DNA from: Candidatus Poribacteria bacterium
Lineage (GTDB): Bacteria > Poribacteria > WGA-4E > WGA-3G
Length of the DNA stretch: 51,791 nt
NCBI GenBank assembly: GCA_003635195.1
Contig: PYIY01000119.1
Coordinates: forward strand, 1-51,791
Direction of reading: 5' to 3'
In this document: one piece after another, positions 8,646-16,227 of the stretch
How the letters are laid out: every line of letters starts with the position of its first letter
How positions within the stretch are numbered: position 1 is the stretch's first letter
The notes under the pieces: generated by a model
Told to the model about the DNA's origin: nothing
Seen by the model: only the letters and a program-made list of their open reading frames with translations
Database searches by the model: none
Made by a program: the position numbers and the translations under genes

Positions 8646-9374
8646 ATGTCTCAAATCAAATCAGTATTCCTTTGGGAAAACCAACGGCGTTATGTCCGTG
8701 AGGCGATTGATGCTGGTACGCTCAAAGGCGCGATCATCCCCACGGGTAGCACAGAGCAACACAACGAACATTTGGCGATGTATCACGACACGCAAAGTGC
8801 GGTCTATGTCTCCAAATTAGCGGCTGAAAAATTGTTCCCGCAGGTGATCGTCACAACGCCTTTGGCGATCGGCGTATCGGAACACTGGATGGACCACAAA
8901 GGCACACTCACGCTTCGCGCGGAGGTCTTCGGCGAGGTGTTATACGATGTCGCTGATAGTATGCGTCGACACGGGGTCAGTAACATCTTGATTGTCAACG
9001 GGCATGCAGGGAACGCCGGTCCTGTGCATGAACGGTTGGATGGCTACCGAGAGAAACTCGGCATCAACATAGAATTCCACTCCTATTGGGAGGCGTATAC
9101 CCCAGAATTAGTGCAAGAACAGATGGAATCCGGTGTTTGTCCCGGGCACGCTGCGGAGTTTGAGACGGCGTTTGCCCTCGCTGCCTTTGCGGAAAACGTC
9201 GATTGGAACGGCGTGGATTACGACAGCGCGAAACTCACAATCTCCAATGAGGGACAGGCAAAATCCGATCGCGAATATCATCATCAGGCAAAACTGGCGA
9301 CAGCAGAGAAAGGACAAGCGATGATCGATGTCGCTGTGGACTGGGTTGCAGATAAGATGCAGTCAATGCTTTAA
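8646..9374 (+). CDS. Creatininase family amidohydrolase
   Basis: This 242-residue protein belongs to the creatininase / FAPy deformylase family, metal-dependent hydrolases of cyclic or formyl amides. Metal ligands are visible: GSTEQHNEHLAMYHDT holds the Glu, His and Asp, VNGHAGN gives a second His, and PGHAAEFETA supplies a final His and Glu. Length matches the family. GGAGG lies seven bases before the ATG. It follows the phosphotransferase gene closely and may be co-transcribed. The exact substrate is not predictable; many members in uncultured bacteria are uncharacterised. A heptamer repeat element begins nine bases after its stop codon. Confidence 0.88.
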   Translation: MSQIKSVFLWENQRRYVREAIDAGTLKGAIIPTGSTEQHNEHLAMYHDTQSAVYVSKLAAEKLFPQVIVTTPLAIGVSEHWMDHKGTLTLRAEVFGEVLYDVADSMRRHGVSNILIVNGHAGNAGPVHERLDGYREKLGINIEFHSYWEAYTPELVQEQMESGVCPGHAAEFETAFALAAFAENVDWNGVDYDSAKLTISNEGQAKSDREYHHQAKLATAEKGQAMIDVAVDWVADKMQSML

Positions 9375-9382
9375 TGGTTGTT

Positions 9383-9475
9383 AGCCGTCGGCTGTCGGCT
9401 GTCGGTCAAAGTTATTTGTGGCAGAAACAGATATTGCAACTGTACACATGCCGATAGCCGATAGCCGATAGCCGT
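9383..9475. repeat. Heptamer inverted-repeat element between convergent genes
   Basis: The left array (9383-9405) is made of GGCTGTC-type 7-bp units, and the right array (9450-9475) of GATAGCC units, which pair with them. About 45 bp of spacer lies between. It fills nearly the whole gap between two convergent genes: the aldolase stop codon starts one base after it. Architecture matches the CCAGTTA/TAACTGG elements elsewhere, though the unit sequence differs. It may work as a two-way transcription end. Confidence 0.75.
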
Positions 9476-9476
9476 T

Positions 9477-10265
9477 CTAATGTCCTTCAAGAGCTTTTCG
9501 GACTCCGTCGCCCTGTTCACGCCACCAACTGTAGAGAATAGAGATATCGGTGCCGATGCAGAAATGTCGAACGCCCATATCCAGATAGCGTTTCGTGTCG
9601 TCGGCACTTCCAATTTCAGCACGCGGCGGGACTCCCATCTTTATAGCGGTCTTAAACACCTTGTCGTGTGCGTCTCGGATTTCAGGTGCACCGCGCTGAC
9701 CGACCATCCCAATACTCATTGAGTAATCTGAACCGCCCCACTGAACCATGTCAACACCTTCAACAGACAGCACCTCTTCAAGGTTGTCAACGGTGCCTTT
9801 TTTCTCAATCATAATGACATTGACGACATCACGGAGTGCTTGGACGTATTCTGGACCCCCTCCGTAACCCATATAGGAAAACCGGCGGGTTGCTACGCCA
9901 TAGCTGCCCCCATCTTCTGGTGTATCCGCTCGTGTCGTCCGTACACACTCCTTTACATCTTCGACATTTTGGCAGTCTGCATAAAGCACACTCTGGAAAC
10001 CGGAGCCGATTGCACGCTGTGCGATGAAGCCGCGAGGTTCCTGGTCAACTTTAATCATGGTTGAGATATTGTGAAGTTCAGCCGCACGACAGAGGTTATC
10101 CAGATCGTGCAGATCAAACGGACCGTATTCGCCTACGAATTCTACATAGTCATACAAACCCGTATGACCGATCGCTTCAACGATGGAGGGCCAAGTGGTA
10201 TGGATGTGCGTGCCGACTGTCGGTTTATCGGCGTTGAGTAGTTCTCGAAAGGTATTTTTTCTCAT
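9477..10265 (-). CDS. HpcH/HpaI aldolase family protein
   Basis: This 262-residue TIM-barrel enzyme resembles 2-keto-3-deoxy acid aldolases (HpaI, GarL), which reversibly split hydroxy-keto acids to pyruvate using a divalent metal. IMIEKKGTVDNLEEVL carries the metal Glu, and VQWGGSDYSMSIG carries the Asp. The sequence TRRFSYMGYGGG near the middle corresponds to the loop region often containing R.....YG. AGAGGAG precedes the ATG. It is divergent from the gene at 10477 with 211 bp between. Its substrate could be a sugar-acid breakdown product, but no other enzyme of such a route adjoins it. Confidence 0.85.
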   Translation of the reverse strand: MRKNTFRELLNADKPTVGTHIHTTWPSIVEAIGHTGLYDYVEFVGEYGPFDLHDLDNLCRAAELHNISTMIKVDQEPRGFIAQRAIGSGFQSVLYADCQNVEDVKECVRTTRADTPEDGGSYGVATRRFSYMGYGGGPEYVQALRDVVNVIMIEKKGTVDNLEEVLSVEGVDMVQWGGSDYSMSIGMVGQRGAPEIRDAHDKVFKTAIKMGVPPRAEIGSADDTKRYLDMGVRHFCIGTDISILYSWWREQGDGVRKALEGH

Positions 10266-10384
10266 GAATTGCTCCTCTATTTTTGGGTATAGGACGTAGC
10301 GTTCAAGCCTCTATTAACTTACCAAATATCTGCACTTTTTACAACAACTTTTGGCTCGAAAGGTTGTCAAAAAACGCTTGTTTG

Positions 10385-10412
10385 TTGACCCGATTTCTGT
10401 TAGACTTATAAC
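10385..10412 (+). promoter_or_regulatory. Likely sigma-70-type promoter (TTGACC-16-TATAAC)
   Basis: TTGACC at 10385-10390 and TATAAC at 10407-10412 are 16 bp apart, about 65 bp before the ATG at 10477. Confidence 0.55.
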
Positions 10413-10476
10413 ATCTGACTCGGATTAATCAATGTATCCAAACCCCCTTCCTTCAAGACACAGGTAGAGGTTTCTG

Positions 10477-11259
10477 ATGAAAAACTTAATTACACTCCCC
10501 AAAAATTTTGATGACTATTTGACGATTGAAAATGCCGATCTCCGTTTCAGAGAGGCGACTGATGTTGCAGAACGCGTCATCGGTGCAGGTGTAGGCATCT
10601 ATCCAAACATGGATCACGCTGCGATTTTCTGCGACCCGCCTCACCTCGTTGCAGACGGTTTGAAACAGCTCGGTTATGTCAACGGGTGGGATGCACGGTG
10701 TTATCCGTCGCCTGTTGACGGTTGCGACTATATCAATGTCTCCGCCCAGTTGCCCGCGGAGAGTCCAGCACACAGCGAAGGGTGGTTTGATTATGTCGCT
10801 GTTGTGCACCCTGTCGACAAACTGGCACTGGAGCACATGCTTGGACAGGGATACGGCAATCCGTTTATCCATCACCTAACGTGGGGACTTGTACCACCAG
10901 AACACGCCACGGACGATGATTTTGCGTACGCCAGCCGTGTTGTGCCGTTTATGGTAGAGAAGCGGAAAGTCATCGGAGATGCTATCGGTGATGCGCCTGG
11001 GACCTTGATTATCGCTTTACCGGAGAACGTCCTCGCGCACCCGAAATTTGAGGCATCTCTGCCGACGTGGCTCGGTAACCTTGACGAAGAAGAATATCAG
11101 GTTGAATCTATGCAGGGTGGCGGTTTCCTGATCCAATTCTTTGTGCTAACAGGCGGTAGGATTGAAGTGGCACTCCGCGTAGATACAACGCAGACCTTTA
11201 ACCCGAAAAGCGTCCATAAAATTTCGGAAGACGAAATCAGTGCTGTGCAGGGAAAATAA
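10477..11259 (+). CDS. Conserved-looking protein of unknown function
   Basis: I do not recognise this 260-residue protein. It has no signal peptide or membrane segment and looks like a soluble globular protein. Notable phrases are GVGIYPNMDHAAIFC, YPSPVDGCDYINVS, HHLTWGLVPPEHA and the acidic C terminus. The HHLTWG stretch recalls metal-binding edges of vicinal-oxygen-chelate proteins, but this is weak. AGAGG lies six bases before the ATG, and a promoter can be seen upstream. It is divergent from the HpcH/HpaI aldolase, so a shared regulatory region and related function are possible. Confidence 0.65.
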   Translation: MKNLITLPKNFDDYLTIENADLRFREATDVAERVIGAGVGIYPNMDHAAIFCDPPHLVADGLKQLGYVNGWDARCYPSPVDGCDYINVSAQLPAESPAHSEGWFDYVAVVHPVDKLALEHMLGQGYGNPFIHHLTWGLVPPEHATDDDFAYASRVVPFMVEKRKVIGDAIGDAPGTLIIALPENVLAHPKFEASLPTWLGNLDEEEYQVESMQGGGFLIQFFVLTGGRIEVALRVDTTQTFNPKSVHKISEDEISAVQGK

Positions 11260-11356
11260 CAGAAGTTAACTTTGCTTCGGGATTCGGGGTTCCATCAAGG
11301 TTTACTGCGGTATGCTCTCAAAATATCTGCAGGAATGTGTCCCTCAATCTGCTGTT

Positions 11357-11436
11357 TAGTCCCAGAGGGCCGGCATGTGTATAGCAGTAGGTGTGGCCCC
11401 TATCTTCTTAGCCCCAGAGGGGCGGTATGTGTATAA
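11357..11436. repeat. Two copies of a CCCAGAGGG..GG.ATGTGTATA repeat
   Basis: Copy one (11357-11384) reads TAGTCCCAGAGGG, CCGGCATGTGTATAG. Copy two (11409-11436) reads TAGCCCCAGAGGGG, CGGTATGTGTATAA. The inner CCC(C)AGAGGG(G) is a self-complementary hairpin with a short loop. I recall similar CCCCAGAGGGGCGG repeats dispersed in other uncultured-bacterium genomes, but I cannot check that here. Confidence 0.65.
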
Positions 11437-11457
11437 TACTTGTTTGATCTATTTCCC

Positions 11458-11486
11458 TTGACGAGAGAAATTTCATATGATATACT
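11458..11486 (+). promoter_or_regulatory. Promoter of the BrnT/CopG-like toxin-antitoxin unit
   Basis: TTGACG at 11458-11463 and TATACT at 11481-11486 are exactly 17 bp apart, about 75 bp before the toxin start. Confidence 0.7.
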
Positions 11487-11561
11487 TAACATAACTTTAC
11501 AAAAACTTTAATCTTTTATCATTTTTGGAAAGTTTACAGGCTATTCAAAATGGGGTTGAAC

Positions 11562-11924
11562 ATGAAAATACAGAAAATACGTGAGTTGATTTGGCCCCAA
11601 GACAGAATAGAACACATTGCAAGACACGGTGTCACACCGAATGAAGTTAAAGAAGTTTGCTTGGGTGAACCGTTCGTTCAATGTGCAAAATCTCAAAGTA
11701 AAAATCCGGTCTACCATTTCTTGGGACAGACAAGAGTGGGGCGTTATCTATTCTGCGTCTTAATCCGATTTCCTGATGGTAGAGGATACCCTGTTACAAC
11801 ACGATCAATGACCGATAAGGAAAGACGGCGATATAGGCAATGGAGGAACCGATGGATCGTACAAAAATTCCACAAACCGACTCAATTCAAGAACTCGCTG
11901 ATTTTTGGGATACACATGACTTAA
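11562..11924 (+). CDS. BrnT-like toxin of a type II toxin-antitoxin pair
   Basis: This protein of about 120 residues resembles BrnT/DUF4258-type ribonuclease toxins. The N terminus has IWPQDRIEHIARHGVTPNEV, the R..H...HGV pattern of the family. The C-terminal half has TRSMTDKERRRYRQWR, the usual terminal basic helix (A/T.R.M...E...Y). I prefer the ATG at 11562 because GGGG lies six bases upstream; an in-frame ATG at 11550 also exists. The antitoxin gene starts inside its last 73 bases, so translation is probably coupled. The predicted action is mRNA cleavage when the antitoxin is lost. Confidence 0.7.
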   Translation: MKIQKIRELIWPQDRIEHIARHGVTPNEVKEVCLGEPFVQCAKSQSKNPVYHFLGQTRVGRYLFCVLIRFPDGRGYPVTTRSMTDKERRRYRQWRNRWIVQKFHKPTQFKNSLIFGIHMT

Positions 11925-12109
11925 CTGATTTTGAAGATGAACTTGAGGAAGTGAGTGAATCTGTTTTTGACTCGACAGTTTCCGTTCAGTTGGCTCCTGA
12001 AGAACTTGAAGCTATTGAAACACTTGCCAAGTCGCGTGGAATATCTCCTGCAAATCTAATTCGGGAGTGGGTTGTCGAACGTATTGATCAAGTTCATGTC
12101 AGAAATTAG
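11852..12109 (+). CDS. CopG-type antitoxin (BrnA-like) partner
   Basis: This antitoxin of 85 residues contains SIQELADFWDTHDLTDFE, a signature of CopG-like antitoxins paired with BrnT/HigB-like toxins. It ends with a ribbon-helix-helix segment (VSVQLAPEELEAIETLAKS, RGISPANLIREWV) that would bind the operator and repress the unit. GGAGG lies five bases before the ATG at 11852, favouring it over the ATG at 11840. It overlaps the toxin gene by 73 bases. Toxin first, antitoxin second matches the brnTA order. Confidence 0.8.
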   Translation: MDRTKIPQTDSIQELADFWDTHDLTDFEDELEEVSESVFDSTVSVQLAPEELEAIETLAKSRGISPANLIREWVVERIDQVHVRN

Positions 12110-12371
12110 GTTTTTAGACATTTCGTTGAAAGACGGAAGTAAAAAATGGATCCAATCAAATCCGTCTATCATGATGAGAAAACCTATCATTACTGGGACC
12201 CGTATCCCTGTTGAGTTGATTTTGGAGAAGTTCGCGGCGGGTGAAACGATTAAGCAATTGCTTGAGGCATATCCGCGCTTAACTGAAGAAGGTATCCGGG
12301 CAGCTTTTCGTTTTGCGGCGCAAGCCCTTCGCGCTAATGTCATTTATCCTGTATCAGAACAAACACCATGA
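12096..12371 (+). CDS. DUF433 antitoxin-like protein
   Basis: This protein of about 91 residues is a DUF433 (VapB45-like) protein. IQSNPSIMMRKPIITGTRIPVELILEKFAAG, given here as NPSIMMRKPIITGTRIPV, is the family hallmark: a conserved P.I..G....GTRI.V segment, then an HTH-like EAYPRLTEEGIRAAF. It normally neutralises a DUF5615 PIN-like nuclease encoded immediately downstream. That gene follows with an ATGA overlap but is broken. I use the ATG at 12096; a TTG at 12072 would extend it further into the CopG antitoxin gene. Confidence 0.8.
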   Translation: MSEIRFLDISLKDGSKKWIQSNPSIMMRKPIITGTRIPVELILEKFAAGETIKQLLEAYPRLTEEGIRAAFRFAAQALRANVIYPVSEQTP

Positions 12372-12532
12372 ATCTCATTGTAGACGAAAACGTAGACAAA
12401 CTTGTTGTGGATGCACTTCGACAGGACGAACATAACGTTTTATACGTTGCCGAGTTTGCAGCAAGCATTGACGATGAAACGGTATTAGAGCAAGCCAACC
12501 AAACAGGACTTGGGGGGGTGGACGCTCGGTGA
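12368..12532 (+). pseudogene. Truncated DUF5615 (PIN-like) toxin
   Basis: ATG overlaps the DUF433 stop codon (ATGA). The 54 residues begin MNLIVDENVDKLVVDALR and continue VAEFAASIDDETVLEQAN, which match the N-terminal half of DUF5615/VapC45 toxins, including the first catalytic Asp in VDEN. A full protein would be roughly 110-120 residues, with a second acidic motif after ANQ. Instead the frame runs through a G7 tract into foreign sequence and stops. The toxin is therefore very probably dead, leaving an orphan antitoxin. Confidence 0.75.
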
Positions 12533-12782
12533 ATACCTCAAAGATCACGGTGACTTTTTACATATCCAATCCGATGTGTTTGGTGGAAACAGCGGCGGGC
12601 CAGTGCTTAATAAGCAGGGGGTTTTACTTGGCATCGTCGCGCGAAGTGATAGCCACATGAATGCATTGGCTATTCCGGCCGGGGCCATAACCGGTTATTG
12701 TCTAAATCGCAGTTGGAACATTCACGCTCCAGCAGATAGAGTAAAACGTCTAAGGGTAATGTCTATCATCCTAACGCTTTGA
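12510..12782 (+). pseudogene. C-terminal fragment of a trypsin-like serine protease
   Basis: This frame of up to 90 residues has FGGNSGGPVLNKQG followed by VLLGIVARSD. It is the GNSGGP active-site Ser motif and following strand of trypsin/DegP-like proteases. The catalytic His and Asp regions are missing, and the segment begins exactly where the DUF5615 toxin sequence ends, at the G-rich tract near 12505-12520. This looks like a deletion or insertion junction joining two unrelated genes. It has no ribosome site of its own. Confidence 0.7.
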
Positions 12783-12798
12783 AAGGAGGTTCTGACAA

Positions 12799-13404
12799 AT
12801 GGCGTATAGCAATTTCACCATAGAGATGGTAAAGGAAAAGTTTCAACTGGAAAAGTTTGAAAGCTTAGGCGTATTCTCTGAAATAGAACCGGTGGATCCA
12901 AGTGCCCATCTTATAACGGCTTTGGCGAAAAAAGTGTCGTTAGCTGCATCTATCAATACAGAGAAGGCAAGGTCAGAGTTGATCGTCGCTGATGTTCTTG
13001 TTGAGCTGCGCGAAAAGTTTCAGCACCTTATCAGTTTCTTTTCGGGTATTGACTTCAACGTGGATCCCGAAAACGGACTAACTGGTGTGTGCGATTTTTT
13101 GATAAGTTTATCACCTGCGCAGCTTCATTTAGAGGCACCTATCATCATTCTTGTTGAGGCAAAGAAAGAAGATCTGACGGTCGGTCTCGGTCAATGCGCC
13201 GCCGAGATGTTCGCAGCGCAACGTTTTAACGCCGATAAAGGCAATGAAATTCCTCGCATTTATGGGGCTACTACCTCCGGAACAGATTGGCGCTTTCTTA
13301 AATTGGAAGGACAAAAACTGCATATTGATATAGAACCCTACCAAATCTCACAGTGCGACAAAATCCTCGGTATCCTTTCCAGCATGGTGGAACAAAAGGC
13401 GTAA
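12799..13404 (+). CDS. PD-(D/E)XK-nuclease-like protein, copy 1
   Basis: This 201-residue soluble protein is one of two tandem paralogues. It has a plausible PD-(D/E)XK core: a conserved Glu in ARSELIVADVL, Asp in GVCDFLISLSP, then IIILVEAKKE (E-x-K) and a following helix GQCAAEMFAAQRF with the Gln often seen in this fold. GGAGG lies nine bases before the ATG. It follows the protease fragment and toxin-antitoxin remnants, so the area resembles a small defence or plasticity hotspot. Nuclease activity is inferred from motif order only. The protein is not a known restriction enzyme to me. Confidence 0.7.
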   Translation: MAYSNFTIEMVKEKFQLEKFESLGVFSEIEPVDPSAHLITALAKKVSLAASINTEKARSELIVADVLVELREKFQHLISFFSGIDFNVDPENGLTGVCDFLISLSPAQLHLEAPIIILVEAKKEDLTVGLGQCAAEMFAAQRFNADKGNEIPRIYGATTSGTDWRFLKLEGQKLHIDIEPYQISQCDKILGILSSMVEQKA

Positions 13405-13425
13405 GGAATTGGGGAGGGTCTAAAA

Positions 13426-14031
13426 ATGGCGTATAGCAATTTTACTTTAGAGGCAGTGCACCGAGAGTTTCAACTGGAAATTATTGAATCCGCTGGCATC
13501 TTTTCTGATGTGTCAACGGTAGTGCCACAGGACCGCTTTATGGCAGAACTTGAGGAAAAAGTTGATTTAGCCATCTCCAGCGGTACAGAAAAAGCACGCT
13601 CGGAACTGATTGTCACCGATGTTCTTTTTCAACTCCGAGAGCACTTTAATCGTCGCATCAGTTTCTTTTCAGGGATTGAGTTCAGCGTTGACACCGAACA
13701 GGGATTAACAGGGGTCTGCGATTTTTTAGTGAGTCTGTCGCCGATACTCTCTTTCTTAGAGGCCCCCGTCATCATTCTTGTTGAAGCAAAGCGGGAGAAT
13801 CTGACGACCGGCTTCGGTCAATGCGCTGCTGAGATGATCGCTGCACAACGCTTTAACAAGGAAAAAGGGAATGAGATCCCTCACATTTATGGAGCTACCA
13901 CTTCTGGAACAGAGTGGCGATTTCTTAAATTGGAAGGGGTGAGACTCCATATTGATAGAACTGTCTACCCAATTGCCCAATGCGATAAAATCCTCGGTAT
14001 CCTCGCAAGCATGGTCAATCAAAAAGCATAG
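13426..14031 (+). CDS. PD-(D/E)XK-nuclease-like protein, copy 2
   Basis: This protein has the same length (201 residues) as the previous gene and a colinear sequence. Both start MAYSNFT and share ARSELIV.DVL, ISFFSGI.F.VD, GLTGVCDFL.SLSP, IILVEAK and SGT.WRFLKLEG. The putative active-site residues are kept in both copies. Differences are spread over the whole length, so the duplication is not very recent. GGGAGGG precedes its ATG, and the gap between copies is 21 bp, so they are co-transcribed. Two kept copies might form a heterodimer or have diverged in specificity; that is inference. Confidence 0.7.
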   Translation: MAYSNFTLEAVHREFQLEIIESAGIFSDVSTVVPQDRFMAELEEKVDLAISSGTEKARSELIVTDVLFQLREHFNRRISFFSGIEFSVDTEQGLTGVCDFLVSLSPILSFLEAPVIILVEAKRENLTTGFGQCAAEMIAAQRFNKEKGNEIPHIYGATTSGTEWRFLKLEGVRLHIDRTVYPIAQCDKILGILASMVNQKA

Positions 14032-14091
14032 TCTTTCTGAGGTGGTTATACTCTCAGAAACCTGATATAGCGTCTACAAAGAATAAATAAT

Positions 14092-14121
14092 TTGCAATTA
14101 ATACGCAAATTATGTTATAAT
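14092..14121 (+). promoter_or_regulatory. Promoter of the pyrimidine operon
   Basis: TTGCAA at 14092-14097 and TATAAT at 14116-14121 are 18 bp apart. The -10 is preceded by TGT, giving an extended -10 (TGTTATAAT). The leader that follows carries the PyrR site and terminator. Confidence 0.7.
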
Positions 14122-14160
14122 ATAATCATCAATAGGATGTTCATATCAAAAACCCTTTTT

Positions 14161-14290
14161 AATCCAATCCAGAGAGGTTGAAAAAAGGATGCAAGATCAC
14201 AATCAGAATCGGAGCCAAAATTTAGACTGTCTATCGGAAGTGTTTGGATGATGCCTTTCTCGTCACATCAGACGGGGGAGGCTTTTTTCT
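14161..14290 (+). promoter_or_regulatory. PyrR-binding attenuator leader
   Basis: The RNA leader contains AATCCAGAGAGGTTG at about 14166-14180, matching the PyrR-binding loop consensus (UCCAGAGAGGCU-like). About 70 nt later comes an intrinsic terminator. By the known Bacillus-type mechanism, PyrR with UMP binds this RNA, prevents the antiterminator and so allows termination; low UMP gives read-through. The first gene after the leader is pyrR itself, which fits autogenous control. Confidence 0.85.
14253..14288 (+). terminator. Attenuator terminator of the pyr operon
   Basis: GCCTTTCTCGTC (14253-14264) pairs fully with GACGGGGGAGGC (14271-14282) using several G-U pairs. The loop is ACATCA, followed by TTTTTTCTT. 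It lies 45 bp before pyrR and is the conditional terminator of the PyrR leader. Confidence 0.88.
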
Positions 14291-14332
14291 TATTAAGAGA
14301 ACGCAAGTCATAAACCTGCACGGAATAAAAAA

Positions 14333-14890
14333 ATGGAAATGCGTGAAAAAGCACAAGTGATGAACGCCGAAGAAATTCGCCGCGCATTACTCAGGATCGC
14401 TCATGAGATTTTAGAGCAGAACCATAAGCATATTGAAGATCTCGTATTCGTCGGAGTTAAAAGTCGTGGGGATTTCATCGCCCATCGCATTGCCGAGAAC
14501 CTTGAACGCATCGAAAATATTGAAGTCGATGTCGGTGCCATTGATGTCACGCTCTATCGGGATGATATTAATCTCCGTGAGACGCAGATTCAGGTCAACA
14601 GTACCGAACTCCCGTTTGACATTACTGACAAATGGGTCATCTTGGTAGATGAGGTTCTCTATACAGGGCGTACGGTTCGTGCGGCAATGGACGCACTCAT
14701 GGATTTCGGTAGACCGGCTGCTATCCAATTGGCGACCCTGATCGACAGAGGACATCGTGAATTACCAATTGCCGCCGATTACGTCGGCAAAAATGTACCC
14801 ACCTCACGCAGAGAGTTTGTCCGGGTACAGCTTGCCGAAGAAGAACCGGGCATAGACGCAGCAATCATTTATGAAAGGTCGGGTGAATGA
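14333..14890 (+). CDS. pyrR: Pyrimidine operon attenuator / uracil phosphoribosyltransferase PyrR
   Basis: This 185-residue protein is an RNA-binding attenuation regulator with the phosphoribosyltransferase fold, and often has some uracil phosphoribosyltransferase activity. The PRPP-binding loop is VILVDEVLYTGRTVRAAMDAL, given as VDEVLYTGRTVRAA, and the N-terminal R....EI.E.N and GVKSRGDFIAHRIA segments match PyrR. It follows its own target attenuator and starts an operon with pyrC, carA and carB. The pyrC start codon overlaps its stop. In the usual order pyrB comes next, but here no aspartate carbamoyltransferase gene is present. Confidence 0.93.
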   Translation: MEMREKAQVMNAEEIRRALLRIAHEILEQNHKHIEDLVFVGVKSRGDFIAHRIAENLERIENIEVDVGAIDVTLYRDDINLRETQIQVNSTELPFDITDKWVILVDEVLYTGRTVRAAMDALMDFGRPAAIQLATLIDRGHRELPIAADYVGKNVPTSRREFVRVQLAEEEPGIDAAIIYERSGE

Positions 14891-16227
14891 ACGACGCGTG
14901 TATCATTAACGGACGTATTATCGATCCCGCTAATAACATTGATGGAGTTGGGAACCTCTCTATCACCGATGGCAAGATCACCAATATCAGTAAAGAAGTT
15001 ACCAGTCACCGTAGGGGCGAGGTTTCCTCGTCCGCACGGGTTGGGAAAACTATTTCCTCTGGAAACTTCTTTTACGATGCGACGGGGCAGATTGTTGCGC
15101 CGGGATTAATCGATATGCATGTCCACCTCCGAGAGCCGGGGTTCGAGCATAAAGAGACGATAGCGACTGGCACGGCGGCGGCAGCGGCAGGCGGATTCAC
15201 CACCGTTGCCTGTATGGCAAATACGTCGCCAGTGATAGATACGCCTGAAAAGATTGAGCAGATTTACGATATAGCGGATAAGACGGCGAAGACAAATGTA
15301 TTCCCTTTCGGTAGTATCACCAAAGGTCTTGCGGGTGAAGAGCTGACCGATATGCGTGAGATGCGTTCTGCGGGCGCGGTCGGTTTCAGCGATGATGGTG
15401 TTACCGTCATGAACGCTGCTCTGATGCGCGATGCCCTTGCTTTGAGCGCAGAACTCGGTTTTCCGGTCATGGTACACTGCGAAGAGCATAACCTCAATGC
15501 CGGCGCTGTCATGAATCTCGGAGAGACCTCCCGAAAACTGGGGTTTATCGGTAGCCCGAACGCTGCAGAAGACATCATCGTTGCCCGCGATATTATGTTG
15601 GCAGAGATGACAGGCGGACACCTCCATGTACTCCACGTCAGCACTGCGGGTGCCGTTGAATTGATACGTCAAGGAAAAAAACGAGGCGTTCACGTGACCG
15701 CTGAGGCGTGTCCACACCACTGGATCCTCACCGATACAGAGGTAGAAAAACAGGGAACGAATGCCAAGATGCATCCACCGCTCCGTACACAGACCGATAT
15801 TGATGCGGTCCTTGAAGGTTTGTGCGATGGAACGATTGACGCAATCGCGACCGATCACGCCCCACACGCCCTTTCAGAAAAGGCGCAAGGCATGGTTGAT
15901 GCGCCCAACGGCATTATCGGTTTAGAGACGTGTTTGCCGCTTGTGTTGACATATCTTGTGCAACCGGGACACCTTACATTGGCAGAGGTGATTAAAAAGA
16001 TGACTGTTATTCCAGCAAATATACTCGGTATTGATCGTGGGACGCTCTCTGTTGGTGCTGTTGGAGATGTGACTGTCATTGATATTGACTTAGTTCATCG
16101 GGTCGACGTAACAAAATCTCGTTCAAAAAGTCGCAATACCCCTTTCATCGGTTGGGAGCTTAAAGGCTGGCAGACGATTACACTTAGAAAAGGAGTTACC
16201 AGTTACCAGTTACCAGTTACCAGTTAA
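14887..16227 (+). CDS. pyrC: Dihydroorotase (with repeat-derived insert and tail)
   Basis: This enzyme cyclises N-carbamoyl-aspartate to dihydroorotate, the third step of UMP synthesis. It is a 446-residue type I enzyme with Zn ligands visible in DMHVHLREPG, MVHCEEH and VLHVSTAGA, and the catalytic Asp in ATDHAPH, so it should be active. Two stretches come from repeat elements. Residues about 36-62 (between the first small beta domain and APGLIDMHVH) are encoded by an element at 14992-15072, and the last residues (TSYQLPVTS) are encoded by the array at 16194-16227, which also supplies the stop codon. It overlaps pyrR by four bases (ATGA). Confidence 0.92.
   Translation: MNDACIINGRIIDPANNIDGVGNLSITDGKITNISKEVTSHRRGEVSSSARVGKTISSGNFFYDATGQIVAPGLIDMHVHLREPGFEHKETIATGTAAAAAGGFTTVACMANTSPVIDTPEKIEQIYDIADKTAKTNVFPFGSITKGLAGEELTDMREMRSAGAVGFSDDGVTVMNAALMRDALALSAELGFPVMVHCEEHNLNAGAVMNLGETSRKLGFIGSPNAAEDIIVARDIMLAEMTGGHLHVLHVSTAGAVELIRQGKKRGVHVTAEACPHHWILTDTEVEKQGTNAKMHPPLRTQTDIDAVLEGLCDGTIDAIATDHAPHALSEKAQGMVDAPNGIIGLETCLPLVLTYLVQPGHLTLAEVIKKMTVIPANILGIDRGTLSVGAVGDVTVIDIDLVHRVDVTKSRSKSRNTPFIGWELKGWQTITLRKGVTSYQLPVTS
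14992..15072. repeat. Palindromic element inserted in frame in pyrC
   Basis: The ends are inverted: AAAGAAGTTACCAG (14992-15005) faces CTGGAAACTTCTTT (15059-15072), matching at all but one position. The centre holds the GGGGCGAGGTTTCCTCG hairpin type also seen at 734-753. The element adds about 27 residues between two ordinary dihydroorotase segments, keeping the frame. Confidence 0.75.

Larger units (their letters stand above)
11260..11561. other. Intergenic region with a paired dispersed repeat
   Basis: No gene is visible. The stretch contains two copies of a 28-bp repeat (11357-11384 and 11409-11436) and the promoter of the toxin-antitoxin unit, listed separately. Confidence 0.6.

Noticed and set aside
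14034..14060. Hairpin TTTCTGAG/CTCAGAAA after the duplicated nuclease-like genes
   Set aside because: The stem is only 8 bp with an 11-base loop and no T-tract; too weak to call a terminator.
15106..15867. 253-codon minus-strand frame opposite pyrC
   Set aside because: It lies fully over a certain gene on the other strand and shows no recognisable motif; a shadow of codon bias.
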